This document shows positions 1 to 8,403 of a DNA stretch of 12,100 nucleotides, in pieces. The DNA is from Bacillota bacterium. Its GTDB lineage: Bacteria; Bacillota; Clostridia; Lachnospirales; Lachnospiraceae. The DNA lies in assembly GCA_023411215.1 (NCBI GenBank), contig JAEYOY010000011.1, positions 1-12,100 on the forward strand, read 5' to 3'. How positions within the stretch are numbered: position 1 is the stretch's first letter; every line of letters starts with the position of its first letter. The position numbers and the translations under genes were made by a program. The notes under the pieces were generated by a model. The model did not search any database and was not told the DNA's origin. It worked only from the letters and a program-made list of their open reading frames with translations.

Positions 1-5
1 CACTG

Positions 6-752
6 TTGAATGTTCACAACTTACACGTCGCGCTTGAATCTGGAGAAGAGATCTTGCGGGGTGTGGATTTAACCATAAATAAGGGAGAAGTTCATGTAAT
101 TATGGGACCAAACGGTTCCGGTAAATCTACCCTTGCCAATGCCATTATGGGCAATCCGGTTTACCATGTAACCGAAGGTAGTTTGGAATTTGATGGAGAT
201 AATATTACAGAAGCCGAAACCGATGTACGAGCAAAAAAGGGGATATTTATGGCATTTCAAGCACCGGAAGAAATTGACGGTATTACTGTAACTGATTTTA
301 TTAAGACCGCGCAGGTTGCTCAGCAAAAAAACCCCAAAAAATTATCGCAGTTTAGAAATCAAATAACAGAAGCATTGGATGTACTGCAACTGGATAACTC
401 TTATGCAAACCGTTACGTAAATGTAGGTTTTTCCGGTGGTGAAAAAAAGAAAAGCGAAATTCTACAGCTTCTTACCCTTCAACCGAAGCTAGCAATATTA
501 GATGAGACAGATTCCGGGCTCGATGTGGATGCTGTTCGTGTTGTTACGAAAGGGATTTTAAGCTACAAAAACGAAGATAACTCGTTGCTAATCATATCCC
601 ACAGCCCCAGACTGCTAGAAGGTCTGCCCGTGGATTATGTACATATACTCTCCAATGGAAAATTTGTCAGCATCGGAAGCCGTGATTTGATTGATGAAAT
701 CAATACTGACGGCTTTGCCCGTTTTATTCAAGCGGAAACGATGCAGGCGTAA
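6..752 (+). CDS. sufC: SufC, ATPase subunit of the SUF Fe-S cluster assembly complex (start at or beyond window edge)
   Basis: ABC-type ATPase that binds SufB and SufD in the cytoplasm and drives the shape changes needed to build Fe-S clusters; it has no membrane partner. Numbering from the TTG at 6: Walker A GPNGSGKST at 34-42, Q-loop FQAPEE around 84-89, the SUF-type signature FSGGEKKK at 142-149, Walker B LAILDE at 162-167, D-loop SGLD at 170-173 and switch His199 in ISHSPR. The 248 residues match the usual family length. The exact start is unsure: the frame is open to the window edge, and SufC proteins usually have one or two residues before the aligned TTG, so an ATG just outside is possible. 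It is the first visible gene of a sufCBDSU operon, 59 bases before sufB. Identity is very secure. Confidence 0.97.
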   Translation: MNVHNLHVALESGEEILRGVDLTINKGEVHVIMGPNGSGKSTLANAIMGNPVYHVTEGSLEFDGDNITEAETDVRAKKGIFMAFQAPEEIDGITVTDFIKTAQVAQQKNPKKLSQFRNQITEALDVLQLDNSYANRYVNVGFSGGEKKKSEILQLLTLQPKLAILDETDSGLDVDAVRVVTKGILSYKNEDNSLLIISHSPRLLEGLPVDYVHILSNGKFVSIGSRDLIDEINTDGFARFIQAETMQA

Positions 753-781
753 AAGAAATTGCACTTGCAGCAGATTTTAGA

Positions 782-798
782 ATGGCGCAATGCGCCAT
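782..798 (+). repeat. Perfect 17-base palindrome between sufC and sufB
   Basis: ATGGCGCA-A-TGCGCCAT: two perfect 8-base arms around one base. It lies in the sufC-sufB gap, ending 3 bases before the GGAGG ribosome site of sufB (802-806). In RNA it would form a GC-rich hairpin with a loop of about 3 bases. It has no T-tail, so it is not a terminator. A role in mRNA processing, stability or translation of sufB is inference only; a protein-binding site is an alternative. Confidence 0.6.
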
Positions 799-811
799 TA
801 TGGAGGTAATT

Positions 812-2218
812 ATGGAAAGAAAGAAAACACAACTGGAAGAGATGGAAAGAGGTATTTATGACATACGAGATACCTCCCACGATAGTGAGCAGGTGTCCCC
901 AGGGTTAACAGAGAGCATTGTACGAGAAATATCTGCTCGTCAAAATGAACCGGATTGGATGCTTCAATTACGTCTAAGAAGCTTTGAACTCTTCAATCAA
1001 TTGAACATGCCCACTTGGGGACCGTCGCTCCATGAACTTGATATGAGTAAAATCGTTACATTTGTACGACCGAATACACAAAAGACCGACGATTGGAAAA
1101 AGTTACCCGAAGATATCACTGCTACCTTCAAGCGACTTGGAATACCCAAAGCAGAACAGGATTCTCTTGCCGGTGTTGGAGCCCAATATGATTCCGAAGT
1201 AGTATACCACAACATGAAAGAGCAAATGAAGGAAATGGGTGTTATATATACCGATATGCAAACTGCGTTGAGAGAGCATGAGGATATCGTAAAACAGTAT
1301 TTTATGAGACAACTTCCTCCCAACGAGCATAAGTTTTTGGCACTTCATGGCGCTGTATGGTCAGGCGGTTCCTTTGTATATGTTCCCGAGGGGGTAGAGG
1401 TGGATAAACCCCTGCAATCCTACTTCCGCTTAAATGCTCCGGGAGCCGGACAATTTGAACATACTCTGATTATCTGTGAAAAGGGCTCTAAGCTTCACTT
1501 TATAGAAGGCTGTTCTGCACCAAAATATAATGTGCTAAATCTTCACGCTGGTGGTGTTGAGCTGTATGTGGGAGAGGGTGCAAAGCTCCAATACTCTACC
1601 ATAGAGAATTGGTCAAAGAATATGTTAAACCTAAACACCAAGCGCGCAACTGTTGAAAAAGACGGTGCGATTGAGTGGTTATCCGGTACCTTTGGATCCC
1701 ACATCACCATGCTTTATCCCAGCAGTATTTTAAAGGGTGAGAATGCTAGGAGTGAGTATATCGGTGTTAGCTTTGCCAACAAAGGGCAGATTTTAGATAC
1801 GGGGACCAAGGTAATTCATGCTGCACCTAATACCTCCTCCACCATGTCCTCCAAGTCTATTTCGAGAGATGGTGGTAACACCACCACCCGTACTTCGGTC
1901 AAAGTACTTCCTGCAGCAAAGAATTCCAAATCAAGTGTAATTTGCGAAGCTCTGATGTTGGATAATCTCTCTCGTTCCGATACCATTCCAAGTATGGATA
2001 TACGAAATGATGAGGTGGATATCGGACATGAGGCTAAAATCGGACGGATTAGTGAGAGCTCCATTTTCTACCTAATGAGCCGCGGATTGAGTGAGGAAGA
2101 AGCAAAGGCCTTAATCGTACGTGGCTTTGTGGAACCATTGACGAAAGAGCTTCCACTGGAATATGCCGTTGAGATGAACCGGCTGATTGGATTAGAACTG
2201 GAAGGTACCATAGGTTAG
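812..2218 (+). CDS. sufB: SufB, Fe-S cluster scaffold subunit
   Basis: Scaffold subunit of the SufBC2D complex, where sulfide and iron are joined into a cluster in the cytoplasm. The ATG at 812 is chosen (468 aa) because GGAGG at 802-806 sits 5 bases before it; an in-frame ATG at 782 lies in a palindrome without a ribosome site. The beta-helix core holds GQFEHT and EGCSAP, whose Cys234 matches the conserved SufB cysteine (E. coli C254). The C-terminal helical part has SSIFYLMSRGLSEEEA and ends ELEGTIG, as in Firmicutes SufB. The position of E. coli C405 is a Ser/Arg stretch (NLSRSDTIPS), as in B. subtilis, so this is a family trait. The later EHE triplet reads GHE here (G405-H406-E407), which is less usual. 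It is followed by sufD after 12 bases. Confidence 0.97.
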   Translation: MERKKTQLEEMERGIYDIRDTSHDSEQVSPGLTESIVREISARQNEPDWMLQLRLRSFELFNQLNMPTWGPSLHELDMSKIVTFVRPNTQKTDDWKKLPEDITATFKRLGIPKAEQDSLAGVGAQYDSEVVYHNMKEQMKEMGVIYTDMQTALREHEDIVKQYFMRQLPPNEHKFLALHGAVWSGGSFVYVPEGVEVDKPLQSYFRLNAPGAGQFEHTLIICEKGSKLHFIEGCSAPKYNVLNLHAGGVELYVGEGAKLQYSTIENWSKNMLNLNTKRATVEKDGAIEWLSGTFGSHITMLYPSSILKGENARSEYIGVSFANKGQILDTGTKVIHAAPNTSSTMSSKSISRDGGNTTTRTSVKVLPAAKNSKSSVICEALMLDNLSRSDTIPSMDIRNDEVDIGHEAKIGRISESSIFYLMSRGLSEEEAKALIVRGFVEPLTKELPLEYAVEMNRLIGLELEGTIG

Positions 2219-2230
2219 GAGGGAGATACC

Positions 2231-3304
2231 ATGAAATTTACAAAGCTTAATGAACTGCAAATACCCACATGGCGATGGCTTCACATGAACTCATCCGAGC
2301 TTGAGGTAGATGCAGAAATTGACATTCCCTATCAGGGTGGTGTTTTGTCGGCAGATGAAACCCAGATAAAAATAGAAAATCATGTGGAAATACAATCCAT
2401 CGAGCAGGTGCCCGATGATGTGAAACGCATGAGTGAATTTGTACTTAACAATAAGAATTACGGTCTAACTTTGACCATTCCTGCAGGACGAAGGATTACT
2501 GAGCCGATTTTACTGGAATTTGAACTAGATGATACATCTCCCGAACTGATTGACTTCCTCCATATTATTGCAGAGGAAGGAAGCCATGCAGAGGTCATTG
2601 TCAGCTACCGTGCAACAGGCAAGGGAACCTATTTTCATAATGGGTTTGCCTACCTACAAGCTGCAAAGGATTCGAAAATAACCCTAACAAAGGTCCAAAT
2701 GTTAGGCGAAAACGATACACATATTGACAACAATGCGGTTCATATTGATGAGAACGGTCAGGGTGACGTACTCTTTTGTGAGCTGGGCAGTGGCCAATTG
2801 AGCGCAGGCTGTAATATTGTTCTTTCCGGCCCCGAAAGTCGCAGTGAACTATCCTCCCTCTATCTTTGTGACGGCGAAAGTAAGCTAGACTTTAATTATC
2901 GAATGGAACTACGGGGTAAGGCATCGGATGGAAAAATTCTTGCGAGGGGTGCCCTTGCCGGAAGCTCTAAAAAAACATTAAAAAGTAATCTTGATTTTAT
3001 ACGAGGTGCATCCGGAGCAAAAGGCAGTGAGGAGGAAACGGTTCTCACCTTAAGTGATCGTGCCGTCAATCTTTCCGTACCTCTGCTACTCTGTGGTGAA
3101 GATAATGTGGAAGGTTCCCATGCTACTACCAGCGGAAAGCCAAGTGCTTCCAAGCTCTTTTATCTTATGAGCAGAGGGTTATCTGAAAAAGAAGCCAAAC
3201 GACTTCTTGTGGAAGCTTCCTTCACACCAATTGTTACCAAGCTTTCATCCGATCATTTAAAGAATACCGTGAATGAACGAATTCGGGAGGTATTAGAATG
3301 CTAG
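2231..3304 (+). CDS. sufD: SufD, partner subunit of the SufBCD scaffold
   Basis: SufB paralogue that pairs with SufB and SufC; the cluster is thought to form at the SufB-SufD interface. The ATG at 2231 follows GGAGGGA (2218-2224, overlapping the sufB stop) by 6 bases. The 357 aa are somewhat shorter than E. coli SufD. The N-terminal region is variable, followed by a beta-helix core. The C-terminal SUFBD signature includes EGSHATTSGK with His297, matching the functional histidine of E. coli SufD (H360), and then LFYLMSRGLSEKEAKRLL, very like the SufB C-terminus. The stop overlaps the sufS start by 7 bases (3298-3304), which suggests translational coupling. The SufD assignment rests on the C-terminal signature, the position beside sufB and the presence of a separate full SufB. 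Confidence 0.95.
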   Translation: MKFTKLNELQIPTWRWLHMNSSELEVDAEIDIPYQGGVLSADETQIKIENHVEIQSIEQVPDDVKRMSEFVLNNKNYGLTLTIPAGRRITEPILLEFELDDTSPELIDFLHIIAEEGSHAEVIVSYRATGKGTYFHNGFAYLQAAKDSKITLTKVQMLGENDTHIDNNAVHIDENGQGDVLFCELGSGQLSAGCNIVLSGPESRSELSSLYLCDGESKLDFNYRMELRGKASDGKILARGALAGSSKKTLKSNLDFIRGASGAKGSEEETVLTLSDRAVNLSVPLLLCGEDNVEGSHATTSGKPSASKLFYLMSRGLSEKEAKRLLVEASFTPIVTKLSSDHLKNTVNERIREVLEC

Positions 3305-4578
3305 AGAGTACAGAACAACCTATCCCTGTTGCCCCTCTGAGTAACTTCGAAAAGGTTGATTATAAACAGGACTTCCCCTTGCTATTACATAAAAATAGCG
3401 GGGAGCTTGCCATTGCATATCTGGATAATGCTGCTACTACCCAAAAACCAGGTCAGGTGATATCTGCTATTAGTGAATATTATCAAACTTATAATTCAAA
3501 TCCTCACCGAGGAGCATATGATATCAGCATTCGGGTGACCGAAATGTATGAGCAGGTTCGAGGGAAGGTTGCGGCCTTGATCGGATCAGATGAGTCAGAA
3601 GAAATTGTCTTTACTTCTGGTACTACAGATTCCATTAATCTGGCAGCGCAGGGTTATGGGGAACAAATCCTTGAAGCTGGTGATGAAATTCTCATTTCGG
3701 TGTTGGAACACCATAGTAATCTGTTGCCTTGGCAACGTCTCGCCCAGCGTAAGAAAGCAAAACTAAACTATCTAATACCGGATAAAAACGGATGTATTCC
3801 CTTAAAGGAGGTCCAAAGTAAACTTACTCCTCGAACAAAAATTGTGGCAATCACTCATGTCTCCAATGTGCTTGGAGCTGTAAATCCTATTCGTGAAATA
3901 GCTGAAATGGCCCATCGACAGGGCGCTGTTGTCCTGTTGGATGCCGCTCAAAGCATACCTCATATGCAAGTTAATGTCCGTGACCTCAATGTGGACTTTA
4001 TGGCATTCTCCGGTCATAAGATGCTGGCACCGGCAGGAATTGGTGTCCTCTATGGAAAGAAAGAATACCTTCGCTCCATGGAGCCACTTCGCATTGGCGG
4101 TGGCATTGTGGAAGAGGTAACCCAGCAAACCGTCACTTATATGGACGCTCCTTGGAGGTTTGAAGCAGGAACCCAAAATGCAGAAGGCGTTATTGGATTA
4201 GGCGCTGCCATAGATTATCTGAATACAGTGGGCATGCCTACTATTGAGAAAATAGAAAATCAGCTTATGGAATATGCATTCAAAAGACTTTCCTCTCTTC
4301 CTGAAATTGAGATATACAGCAATAATGGAACAACACACAGAACCGGAATTCTTTCCTTTAATGTCAGATCCGTTCATCCACATGATACCGCTACCATCCT
4401 TGCCTCTCACGGGGTCGCTATTCGAGCCGGCCATCACTGTGCCCAGCCTCTGATGGCTCATATGGGAGTCAACGCCACTTGTCGAATGAGCCTATACTTC
4501 TATAACACCGAAGAGGATATCGATCGACTGGTCAACGCATTGAAGACAGTGAAAGGAGTTCTTGGCCTTGAATATTAA
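3298..4578 (+). CDS. sufS: SufS, PLP-dependent cysteine desulfurase
   Basis: Class II cysteine desulfurase: removes sulfur from L-cysteine, giving alanine and an enzyme persulfide that passes to SufU. ATG 3298 follows GGGAGG (3285-3290) by 7 bases and overlaps the sufD end. Visible are LDNAATT near residue 42, EHHSNLLPW, HVSNVLG, the PLP lysine Lys241 in SGHKMLAPAGIG, and the catalytic Cys381 in RAGHHCAQPLM, followed by the family-typical ATCRMSLYFYNTEEDID. The 426 aa exceed B. subtilis SufS (about 406) mainly through a roughly 17-residue N-terminal extension before the DFPLL segment that aligns with the usual start. The ribosome site supports the long form. sufU follows with an overlap. The short Cys loop separates it from the NifS/IscS group. 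Confidence 0.97.
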   Translation: MLESTEQPIPVAPLSNFEKVDYKQDFPLLLHKNSGELAIAYLDNAATTQKPGQVISAISEYYQTYNSNPHRGAYDISIRVTEMYEQVRGKVAALIGSDESEEIVFTSGTTDSINLAAQGYGEQILEAGDEILISVLEHHSNLLPWQRLAQRKKAKLNYLIPDKNGCIPLKEVQSKLTPRTKIVAITHVSNVLGAVNPIREIAEMAHRQGAVVLLDAAQSIPHMQVNVRDLNVDFMAFSGHKMLAPAGIGVLYGKKEYLRSMEPLRIGGGIVEEVTQQTVTYMDAPWRFEAGTQNAEGVIGLGAAIDYLNTVGMPTIEKIENQLMEYAFKRLSSLPEIEIYSNNGTTHRTGILSFNVRSVHPHDTATILASHGVAIRAGHHCAQPLMAHMGVNATCRMSLYFYNTEEDIDRLVNALKTVKGVLGLEY

Positions 4579-5002
4579 TGAATTATATTCACAAACAATC
4601 AAAGAGCATAATTTATACCACCATAACCGGCACTTAATAGAGGATGCAAGCATAGAAATGCCAGGCAAAAACCCTAGCTGTGGCGATGATATCAAGCTAT
4701 TTTTAAAACTAGCCGATGGAGTCATCGAAGATGCTTCCTTCACAGGTGATGGTTGTGCTATTTCGCAAGCCTCTGTTTCCATTATGATTGATCTGGTAAG
4801 AGGAAAAACACTGCAAGAGGCCAAAGACTTGTGTCAGCTTTTCCTTCGTATGATTCTTCAATCCCCACTTTCCGATGAGGAAATAGAAATCCTGGAGGAA
4901 GCGATCGCACTTTCTAATGTTTCCAATATGCCAGCCAGAGTGAAATGTGCAACCATGCCTTGGCATACACTCATGGCCGCTATTGATGCCACCAATGAAT
5001 AA
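4568..5002 (+). CDS. sufU: SufU, zinc-dependent sulfurtransferase partner of SufS
   Basis: SufU takes the persulfide from SufS and hands sulfur to SufB in Gram-positive bacteria, which lack SufE. The fold is IscU-like. Numbering from TTG 4568: Cys38 and Asp40 in NPSCGDD, Cys63 in GDGCAIS and Cys127 in KCATMPW; these match the three Cys and one Asp zinc ligands of B. subtilis SufU. The region between the second and third Cys is longer than in IscU scaffolds, as expected for SufU. There is no ATG. Two TTG codons are possible: 4562 lies 3 bases and 4568 lies 9 bases after AAAGGAG (4552-4558), so 4568 is preferred (144 aa; 146 from 4562). The start overlaps the end of sufS. It is the last gene of the operon. 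Confidence 0.95.
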   Translation: MNINELYSQTIKEHNLYHHNRHLIEDASIEMPGKNPSCGDDIKLFLKLADGVIEDASFTGDGCAISQASVSIMIDLVRGKTLQEAKDLCQLFLRMILQSPLSDEEIEILEEAIALSNVSNMPARVKCATMPWHTLMAAIDATNE

Positions 5003-5039
5003 TGCTAATTTAAGCTCCAATCTAAGTAGTATAATATGT

Positions 5040-5083
5040 AAAAAAGCCTTTTTCCTATTTTTATAGGATTGAAAGGCTTTTTC
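5040..5083. terminator. Bidirectional intrinsic terminator between converging operons
   Basis: AAAAAGCCTTT (5041-5051) pairs with AAAGGCTTTTT (5072-5082). An inner TCCTA/TAGGA stem (5053-5057, 5064-5068) extends it around a small internal loop. The T-run serves the suf operon on the + strand, 38 bases after the sufU stop. The A-run on the left becomes a T-run on the - strand, so the same hairpin can stop the sugar operon arriving from the right. Confidence 0.9.
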
Positions 5084-5170
5084 TACGTCCTCACTGAAAT
5101 TTACAGTAAGAGAATACTGCTACATTTATTTTCTTAAACTTTCATTGTTGTTTGTTGTAATAAGTCATAA

Positions 5171-5188
5171 CCTGGCAGTCCTGTCAGG
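5171..5188 (-). other. Small stem-loop just after the kinase gene
   Basis: CCTGGCA/TGTCAGG, 7 pairs with one G-T wobble around a 4-base loop, starts 6 bases past the stop of the sugar kinase gene. No T-run follows on the - strand, so it is unlikely to be the terminator. It may protect the mRNA 3' end or be chance. Confidence 0.3.
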
Positions 5189-5194
5189 CTTAAA

Positions 5195-6112
5195 TTAATT
5201 CAATGTTATCTTCCTGCGACAGCTTTTCGCAATCTCTAATAACTCCTGCTCATTTACATATTTGGTAAGGCATCCAATTCCTTGAACGCAGGTACCTCCT
5301 GTGATATTTCCAAAAAGAATTGCGTTCTCAATATCATAATCATGATACAAACCATAAATGAAACCGCTTAAAAAGGCATCTCCCGCTCCTGTTGAATCAA
5401 CGGCAATTACATTATCTAAAGGAGGTACGATATAAGAAGCTTCCCCATCCGTATAGAAACATCCATCCTTATCTAATTTAATTATTACCTGTTTAAAGTA
5501 TTGTTTTAATTTATTTGCTGCATCTTGTATATTACTCGTTTTAGTAATCATTAATGCCTCTTTTTGATTGGGTGTAAAATAATCTGCAAGCTCTAGGTAC
5601 TCAGAATATTTTTCTAAGGACATATTTTCATCCCACCCTATATCAAAAACCAGCTTTGCACCATCCTTCTTCAATTTTCTGTATACTTCAAGGTACCCTA
5701 GCTGCATATCGACAATCTTAGACCCTTTTAACTTCTGATAAATCTCTTCCATATCTACTTCATTTTGACAGGTACTATCACAATATGATATGAAAGTACG
5801 ATCTCTCTTTGTTGTAATAATGGAGGTTATAGTCAGTGGTATTCCATCTCCGCTATACAAGTTGTAATATTTGGCGTTATAATGTTCTAACTGTCCTTTG
5901 ATAAAATTGGAAAATATATCTTTCCCTAAAAAGGTACAGAACTCTGTAGGTATACCAAGTCTCGCTAAATTAATCATTGTAGCTGGCATTCCTCCACCCA
6001 ATTGAACATCAAAACTATCTGAGAATAATTCTTCTCCTTCATTCGGGATTCGATCCATTCCAGAATAAAGTAAATCCACGTTAAGCATTCCTATTCCTGA
6101 TACAAATCCCAT
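5195..6112 (-). CDS. PfkB-family (ribokinase-like) sugar kinase
   Basis: Cytoplasmic ATP-dependent kinase of the ribokinase/fructokinase family. The chosen ATG at 6112 (305 aa) lies 1 base after the GH4 stop and 7 bases after GGGGTGG; an upstream in-frame ATG at 6142 would overlap the GH4 gene by 29 bases. Visible are the N-terminal substrate Asp13 (GMLNVDLLYSG), the sugar-lid region with LGGGMPAT near 38-45 (the usual GGxxAN has Thr45 for Asn), the NxxE motif as N182-Q-K-E185, and the anion-hole/catalytic motif DSTGAGDAF with Asp245 as the catalytic base. Last gene of the operon. It probably phosphorylates a sugar freed by the GH4 enzyme, or the imported glycoside itself; the sequence does not fix the substrate. 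Fructokinase, ribokinase or KDG-kinase-like activity are all possible. Confidence 0.88.
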   Translation of the reverse strand: MGFVSGIGMLNVDLLYSGMDRIPNEGEELFSDSFDVQLGGGMPATMINLARLGIPTEFCTFLGKDIFSNFIKGQLEHYNAKYYNLYSGDGIPLTITSIITTKRDRTFISYCDSTCQNEVDMEEIYQKLKGSKIVDMQLGYLEVYRKLKKDGAKLVFDIGWDENMSLEKYSEYLELADYFTPNQKEALMITKTSNIQDAANKLKQYFKQVIIKLDKDGCFYTDGEASYIVPPLDNVIAVDSTGAGDAFLSGFIYGLYHDYDIENAILFGNITGGTCVQGIGCLTKYVNEQELLEIAKSCRRKITLN

Positions 6113-6113
6113 T

Positions 6114-7481
6114 CTACTTCCACCCCTGAATATATTCTGCATTTAAGCTTATGTATTGATCCACTAATGCCTTCGCCATAGAATATGAATTCACCAATGG
6201 ATGTAACATAAGACAATCCACAGCTTCCTCTATACTCCTATTTCTAAGTGCTGTTGATGCATATCTTTCATAGGCTTTTACACGTCGAATTAATTCCATC
6301 TGTAGCTCACCCGGATTTTCTATCTTATGTGGAATATGACCATCTTTCGTTATCGTACAACTTACTTCAACTACATCTGTGTCCATTAACCCTTCGATTG
6401 CACCCTTGTTTGGCACACAAAGAATCATTTCATTGGGCTCTCCGGATAAGATAGTTTCAATATATTTTAAAGCGACGCCTGCATAGCCACCGTTGTCTTT
6501 CTCATGAATACTAAATTGAAATGGAGCTTTATGACTTTTAATTCCTGTCTCATTGGCCATATAAGCACTCTCTCGTTCATTGTACCATTTCTCATAAACC
6601 TTGAGACATTGATCAAAGTCATTTTCAATGTCCATCAAAGATAATTCTTTGGTCATCTTACTATTTATCTCCTGAATTACTTCACCCCTTGTCACTTTGG
6701 CATTCAATATATTATTAATTGCCTCTTCGGGATAGTAAAAGTAATAAAGATACTCATTTAAGAGACCACCCATATGTAAAACTAAATCCTTATCAAAAAA
6801 GCGCATATCTGTTTCCTGGTAAATGCGATCATCCTGTAATAAATCCTGCATAATCTCCTTACCATTCAGTTTAACGCTTCTAAAATACGATAGATGGTTC
6901 AAACCATAGCACTCACCTGTTATTTCATCCGGGCTAACACCGTACACCTTGGCAATCGAATGCAGCAATCCACTTGGTGCATCACAAATTCCATATGTAA
7001 AATCATATCCCATATCTCTTAATGTTTGTGAAACAACACCTGCTGGATTGGTAAAATTAAATACTTTCACATCTTTCTTTGCATATTGTTTTATTAATTC
7101 ACAATAACTTGCTAATGCAGGAACGGAACGCATTGCAAAAGAGAAGCCTGCAGCTCCTGTTGTTTCCTGTCCCAATAGATGATAGGATAAAGCAATTCTT
7201 TCATCTCTCACCCTCATACCATCTTCTCCGACACGAATTGTCGTTATTACATAATTGGCATCCTTTACTGCTTCAATTGGATCCGTTGTTAATTCAAATA
7301 AAATGGATGGATCAATTCGCTTGGCAACTTCCTTCGCCATTTTTCCGTAAATATTTAATTTTTCTTCATTATTATCCATAAAAACGATTTCAGTAATTCC
7401 TAACCTTTTTCCACTGTGAGCAAGGCTTTTTGCAAGAAACATCGAGCGTACTCCCCCACCACCTATTACTGTGATCTTCAT
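6114..7481 (-). CDS. Glycoside hydrolase family 4 enzyme, 6-phospho-beta-glucosidase-like
   Basis: GH4 enzymes split glycosides by an unusual oxidation-elimination mechanism needing NAD and a divalent metal. ATG 7481 (455 aa) follows AGGAGGA (7487-7493); an upstream ATG at 7499 lacks a ribosome site. Visible are an N-terminal Rossmann motif MKITVIGGGGVRS, IRVGEDGMRVRDE, GQETTGAAGFSFAMRSVP, FNFTNPAG, and the metal pair Cys166 (GICDAPSG) and His196 (GLNHLSY), 30 residues apart as in known members. GLNHL and FNFTNPAG favour the 6-phospho-glucosidase branch over the alpha-galactosidase or galacturonidase branch, which carry CHSVQ-like motifs. The usual CNxP is CDAP here. It lies between an ABC permease and a PfkB kinase, with no PTS gene, so whether its substrate is phosphorylated is open. 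Confidence 0.9.
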   Translation of the reverse strand: MKITVIGGGGVRSMFLAKSLAHSGKRLGITEIVFMDNNEEKLNIYGKMAKEVAKRIDPSILFELTTDPIEAVKDANYVITTIRVGEDGMRVRDERIALSYHLLGQETTGAAGFSFAMRSVPALASYCELIKQYAKKDVKVFNFTNPAGVVSQTLRDMGYDFTYGICDAPSGLLHSIAKVYGVSPDEITGECYGLNHLSYFRSVKLNGKEIMQDLLQDDRIYQETDMRFFDKDLVLHMGGLLNEYLYYFYYPEEAINNILNAKVTRGEVIQEINSKMTKELSLMDIENDFDQCLKVYEKWYNERESAYMANETGIKSHKAPFQFSIHEKDNGGYAGVALKYIETILSGEPNEMILCVPNKGAIEGLMDTDVVEVSCTITKDGHIPHKIENPGELQMELIRRVKAYERYASTALRNRSIEEAVDCLMLHPLVNSYSMAKALVDQYISLNAEYIQGWK

Positions 7482-7513
7482 TCTAATCCTCCTACTCATT
7501 TTTCACGAAATTA

Positions 7514-8386
7514 TTAGTAATCCGCTTCATTCATTTTGAACAATTTATTAATTGCAAACACTACAATGACTCCTAATATAATTAATAAAACACCCATCAT
7601 ATTTGCATATCCATAGTTATTGTCCGTCATGGATGTTTTATAAAGATATAGAGGTAAATTAAGTGTGGTCACTCCAGGTCCGCCATTGGTGGTTAGATAA
7701 ATTAGCTCAAATTCTCTTAACATGCTTGTCGCTGATATGATTACACAAGTTCCTAACGTCGTACGTATTAAAGGTAGCCGTATCTTGAAATCAATTTTTA
7801 GACCGGTAGCTCCATCAATTTTTGCTGCCTCTATGATATCATTGGGTACGGACATAACGCCGGCAAGCACAATGATCATCACTAAACCAGCATATAGCAG
7901 CCAGCTCCAAGTCACAGTAAGGAAAGCTGTATTCTGATCAAAGTACCAATTTTTCGAAAAATCGCTTCCTGTAAATACACTAATTAATGAATTAAGCAAT
8001 CCATATTTCGGATTGAATACATTTAAAAAGATCACACCTAACGCAGCTGCTGATATTACATTAGGAATCATCATAATGGTTCTAATTACTCTCCATCCCT
8101 TTCTTCTTCTAGCCAATATAAGTGCTGTAATAGTACCGATTCCCACATGGATAACAGATTGCAGTAAAGCCCAAATACCTGTATTTTTAAGCGCTTGATG
8201 CATTCTAGTATCATTTACAAATGCTTCAATATAATTTTTCAAACCTACAAAACGGAATACTCCACCTGATTTCCATTCAAATAATGAGGTTACCAAAACA
8301 ACTCCCATAGGTATTAAATAAATCAATGCAAATAATATAATGCAAGGTAATAAGAAAAACACTATCATTCTTTTTTTAACACGCAA
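7514..8386 (-). CDS. CUT1 sugar ABC transporter permease, MalF/UgpA-like
   Basis: Inner-membrane permease of a carbohydrate ABC importer (CUT1 class). The TTG start at 8386 (290 aa) is backed by TGAGGTGA (8393-8400) 6 bases upstream; the next ATG is six codons further in. The N-terminal basic stretch is followed by a first membrane segment near residues 8-30, then further hydrophobic segments, about six in all. The cytoplasmic EAA loop, which docks on the ATPase, is EAAKIDGATG starting at Glu186. Such permeases work as a heterodimer, here with the MalG-like protein two genes upstream. It is separated from the binding-protein gene by 64 bases holding a strong stem-loop, and is followed 32 bases later by the GH4 gene. 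Substrate specificity cannot be read from it. Confidence 0.93.
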   Translation of the reverse strand: MRVKKRMIVFFLLPCIILFALIYLIPMGVVLVTSLFEWKSGGVFRFVGLKNYIEAFVNDTRMHQALKNTGIWALLQSVIHVGIGTITALILARRRKGWRVIRTIMMIPNVISAAALGVIFLNVFNPKYGLLNSLISVFTGSDFSKNWYFDQNTAFLTVTWSWLLYAGLVMIIVLAGVMSVPNDIIEAAKIDGATGLKIDFKIRLPLIRTTLGTCVIISATSMLREFELIYLTTNGGPGVTTLNLPLYLYKTSMTDNNYGYANMMGVLLIILGVIVVFAINKLFKMNEADY

Positions 8387-8403
8387 TTTTTGTCACCTCA
8401 TTT

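Noticed and set aside
3802..4461. Long open frames on the - strand inside sufS, and similar ones inside sufB and sufD
   Set aside because: They lack ribosome sites and recognisable motifs, and lie wholly within clearly conserved genes.
5171..5188. Stem-loop after the kinase gene as terminator of the sugar operon
   Set aside because: No T-run follows on the - strand; the hairpin at 5040-5083 has T-runs in both directions and is the better terminator.
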